Made by a program: the position numbers and the translations under genes | Assembly: GCF_017357525.1 (NCBI RefSeq) | Contig: NZ_CP036172.1 | Span: 1,400,561-1,464,560 of the forward strand | DNA: 64,000 nt | From: Methanofollis aquaemaris | GTDB lineage: Archaea > Halobacteriota > Methanomicrobia > Methanomicrobiales > Methanofollaceae | Direction: 5' to 3' | Shown here: positions 62,009 through 64,000 of the stretch, in pieces | Layout of the letters: each line of letters starts with the position of its first letter | Position numbering within the stretch: position 1 is the stretch's first letter | Notes under the pieces: generated by a model | Databases searched by the model: none | What the model saw: the letters and a program-made list of their open reading frames with translations, nothing else | What the model was told of the DNA's origin: nothing

Positions 62009-62671
62009 ATGACTGAGGAGTTCACGCATGAGCGCCACCAGATGGTGGAGCGCCAGATCAGGGCGCGGGGAGTATCGGACACCCGGGTTCTCTCTGCCAT
62101 GCGCGACCTCCCGCGTCACCTCTTCGTCCCCCCCGGCCTGAGAGCGGCGTCCTACGGAGACCATCCTCTCCCGATCGGGAGCGGGCAGACGATCTCCCAG
62201 CCCTACATCGTCGCCGTGATGACCGAACTCCTCGAAGTGGAGCCTGAAGATCGGGTGCTCGAGATCGGGAGCGGGAGCGGGTACCAGGCGGCCATCCTTG
62301 GGAAACTGGCACACGAGGTCTGGAGCATCGAACGCCTCCCCGAAATTGCCGACATGGCGCGCCAGAACCTGGCAACGGTCGGTGCGGAGAATGTCCATGT
62401 GGTCGCGGCGAACGGGACGCTGGGCCTCCCCGAACATGCCCCCTTCGATGCCATCATCATCACCGCCGGCACCCCGTCGGTCCCGCAGCCGCTCTTCGAC
62501 CAACTCGCCGACGGCGGACGGCTCGTCGCCCCGGTCGGCGGGCGCGAACTCCAGTTCCTGGTCGTGTACACCCGGCAGGGCGACGAGATCATCCACCGTT
62601 CCTGGGGGGCGGTATGTTTCGTTCCGCTCATCGGGAGACATGGGTGGGAGGAGGGAGACCTTGTTCTATGA
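62009..62671 (+). CDS. pcm: Protein-L-isoaspartate O-methyltransferase
   Basis: A 220-residue SAM-dependent methyltransferase that repairs isoaspartyl residues. The SAM loop is VLEIGSGSGYQAAIL. The family motif GSGQTISQPYIVAVMTELL precedes it, and PFDAIIITAGTPSVPQPLFDQL follows. It starts four bases after sufB, so it is in the suf transcript. Confidence 0.96.
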   Translation: MTEEFTHERHQMVERQIRARGVSDTRVLSAMRDLPRHLFVPPGLRAASYGDHPLPIGSGQTISQPYIVAVMTELLEVEPEDRVLEIGSGSGYQAAILGKLAHEVWSIERLPEIADMARQNLATVGAENVHVVAANGTLGLPEHAPFDAIIITAGTPSVPQPLFDQLADGGRLVAPVGGRELQFLVVYTRQGDEIIHRSWGAVCFVPLIGRHGWEEGDLVL

Positions 62672-63266
62672 CATCACCCGCGCCCTCACCGAAGAGATCC
62701 TCATCTTTCCGGGTGACCCGGCGCCGGTCTTCAGACAGGAGGATCACGGGGAGTATCTCCTCTCCCTCCTCTCCCTCTCGACGCACACCGGCACCCACAT
62801 CGACGCCCCCTCCCACTATCTAAAAAACAACCGGACCGTCGACCTGATCGACCCGGCCAGACTGATCGGCCGGTGCCGCGTCCTCGACCTCGGCGAGCGG
62901 ACGGCCATCACACGGGCCGACCTGGAGGGACGGGTCGGCGGGACCGGACGTATCCTCCTCAGGACCTGGTTCTCCGGGGAAACAGCGTTCAACCCGGAAT
63001 TTCCCCACCTCACCCAGGACGCTGCATCATTCCTCGTCGAGCAGGGGATCTCCTGCGTCGGGATCGACTCCCCCTCCATCGAGGCCTATGACGGGGACGG
63101 CTCGGTCCACCGCACCCTCCTGCAGAGAGAGATAGCCATAATCGAACTCCTCGACCTCTCGGGCGTGCCCAAAGGTGACTATTATATGGCCGCACTCCCA
63201 CTCCGGCTCGAAGGGCTCGACGGGTCACCGGCACGGGTGATCCTCTCCGACCAACCCATTTCATGA
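62640..63266 (+). CDS. Cyclase-family / kynurenine formamidase-like metal hydrolase
   Basis: A protein of about 208 residues. The family zinc motif is HTGTHIDAPSHYL (about 49-61), preceded by YDITRALTEEILIFPGDPAP and followed by GIDSPSIEAYDG. The start is uncertain: ATG 62640 overlaps pcm by 32 bases, while TTG at 62661 has GGAGG just before it and begins right at the conserved FYDIT. Members hydrolyse formylkynurenine or related amides; no tryptophan-pathway gene is nearby. Confidence 0.85.
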   Translation: MGGRRETLFYDITRALTEEILIFPGDPAPVFRQEDHGEYLLSLLSLSTHTGTHIDAPSHYLKNNRTVDLIDPARLIGRCRVLDLGERTAITRADLEGRVGGTGRILLRTWFSGETAFNPEFPHLTQDAASFLVEQGISCVGIDSPSIEAYDGDGSVHRTLLQREIAIIELLDLSGVPKGDYYMAALPLRLEGLDGSPARVILSDQPIS

Positions 63267-63273
63267 GGTGAAT

Positions 63274-63879
63274 ATGAATCTGATCGCATCTGCTGTTGCC
63301 GAACTCAAAGAACAGATCAAAGACTCGGGGTGCGAGGACGGTGTCGTCGCCCTCGCCCGGAACGCAACCAGACCTCTCTGCCAGTACCCGCGGGGGATGT
63401 GTGTGGAGGCCCGTTTCGGTGACCGCACCGGGCATGTCGTCACCACCGACCCCATCGAGGTCGCGACCCGCATCTCCTTCATGTACGGGGCCCCGCTCAA
63501 GAGTCCGGTCGAACGGACCGCGGCCTGCGCGATCCTCAACGCCGTCACCGGGTTCTTCTGTATCAACCGGAAGATGAACGCCTGCGACCGGGCGCACCAT
63601 GCCCCGTGCCTCGCCGAACTCGCCGCAACACTCGAAGGCAAACAGGTCTGTCTCGTCGGCGAAGCGGAGGGGGTCGCCGCGGTGCTCGGAGCGTCGGTCA
63701 CCGCAACACCGGAGGAGGCCGATGTCCTCCTGGTCACCGGCCCCGGACTCATCTCAGACGAGGGACTTGCCGCGGTCGAAAAGGCCCTCGGGGAAAAACA
63801 GGTGATCTTTCTCGGCCCTTCGACCGCAGGGGTGGCCACTGTTCTCGGGATAGAACACTGGTGCCCTTACGGGAACTGA
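63274..63879 (+). CDS. DUF364-like putative metal-chelation protein
   Basis: A 201-residue protein. The C-terminal half (GKQVCLVGEAEGVAAVLGAS, then PEEADVLLVTGPGLISDEGL and FLGPSTAGVATVLG) resembles the DUF364 heavy-metal-chelation domain. The N-terminal half has several cysteines (DSGCED, RPLCQYP, GMCVEA, NACDRAHHAPC). GTG at 63268 is an alternative start. Last gene of the suf-pcm-cyclase transcript. Confidence 0.72.
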   Translation: MNLIASAVAELKEQIKDSGCEDGVVALARNATRPLCQYPRGMCVEARFGDRTGHVVTTDPIEVATRISFMYGAPLKSPVERTAACAILNAVTGFFCINRKMNACDRAHHAPCLAELAATLEGKQVCLVGEAEGVAAVLGASVTATPEEADVLLVTGPGLISDEGLAAVEKALGEKQVIFLGPSTAGVATVLGIEHWCPYGN

Positions 63880-63899
63880 ATCCCTTCTTTTTTGGACCC

Positions 63900-64000
63900 T
63901 GTAGAATTTGACATACACCCCGGGCTCAAGCATCCGTGATGAAAATTTCTCGTTGCAGTTCTCCCGAATGCGGAGGGATACTTGATTCCTCTCCTCGCAA
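63900..64000. repeat. 101-bp intergenic module D, copy 2 (runs to the window edge)
   Basis: Gapless match to 18101-18201 with five mismatches by eye. It begins 21 bases after the last gene, following a T-rich stretch (CTTCTTTTTTGG) that may terminate the suf operon. Confidence 0.9.

Overview
The window comes from a GC-rich methanogenic archaeon, most probably a member of Methanomicrobiales (Methanofollis/Methanoculleus-like). The gene content points there: O-phosphoseryl-tRNA synthetase, CofD for coenzyme F420, archaeal aRF1, S7, S12 and EF-2, a DUF2115 protein, an archaeal mevalonate-route UbiX/UbiD/aconitase-X cluster, a preQ0 (archaeosine) cluster, and S-layer-like surface proteins. Starts often follow GGAGG or GGTGA sites. 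TATA-like boxes and oligo-T stretches stand where archaeal promoters and terminators are expected. No rRNA, tRNA or CRISPR array was seen.

Layout. 1-2.9 kb: end of an unknown gene, a composite intergenic repeat, then metE-like and aspS on the minus strand. 2.9-7.3 kb: an ArsR-controlled metalloid/thiol-type operon (Cys-rich peptide, two ArsP-like permeases, small protein, thioredoxin, two DGC proteins, ArsC-like phosphatase). 7.6-17.1 kb: CDF efflux protein, metallo-beta-lactamase protein, cofD, HD phosphohydrolase, ubiX-ubiD-acnX and a fused ChlI/ChlD-type chelatase. 17.3-18.5 kb: decayed or unknown sequence and repeats. 18.5-29.7 kb: fusA-rpsG-rpsL on minus, diverging from queD-queE-queC-nudix and then aRF1-argS-taw1-sepS on plus.

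29.7-39 kb is the accessory region. It holds small membrane and lipoprotein genes, a dense set of toxin-antitoxin genes (MazF-like pair, a duplicated orphan antitoxin, a VapB-like antitoxin, an MNT-HEPN pair, an orphan HicB), palindrome arrays, GC-rich dispersed elements, and a large primase-polymerase/ATPase followed by iteron-like repeats that suggest an integrated replicon. 39-50 kb: lipoprotein, RNase II/R protein, dGTPase-like HD protein, DUF2115, a 1245-aa surface protein with three tandem repeats, a DUF2178-like membrane protein and a secreted Ntn-type hydrolase. 50-56 kb: MFS transporter, then an operon of four small membrane proteins, an ABC exporter and an Xre regulator, plus an AlkD-like protein. 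56-64 kb: a minus operon (paralogous Cys-rich pair, THEP1 NTPase, ROK kinase), a transglutaminase-like protein, and a sufC-sufB-pcm-cyclase-DUF364 operon.

The signals most worth a second look are: (i) a mosaic family of GC-rich intergenic elements (at least ten copies) with 95%-identical modules tens of kb apart; (ii) four exact TATGGG-N4-CCCATA palindromes, one versus three copies between conserved flanks, beside a duplicated antitoxin; (iii) a 25-bp operator shared by two distant DUF2178-like loci, one of which encodes an Xre regulator; (iv) the primase/ATPase with GGTGTAAAC repeats; (v) the compact metalloid/thiol operon with two candidate operators. All functions are read from sequence motifs and remembered families; no database search was run.
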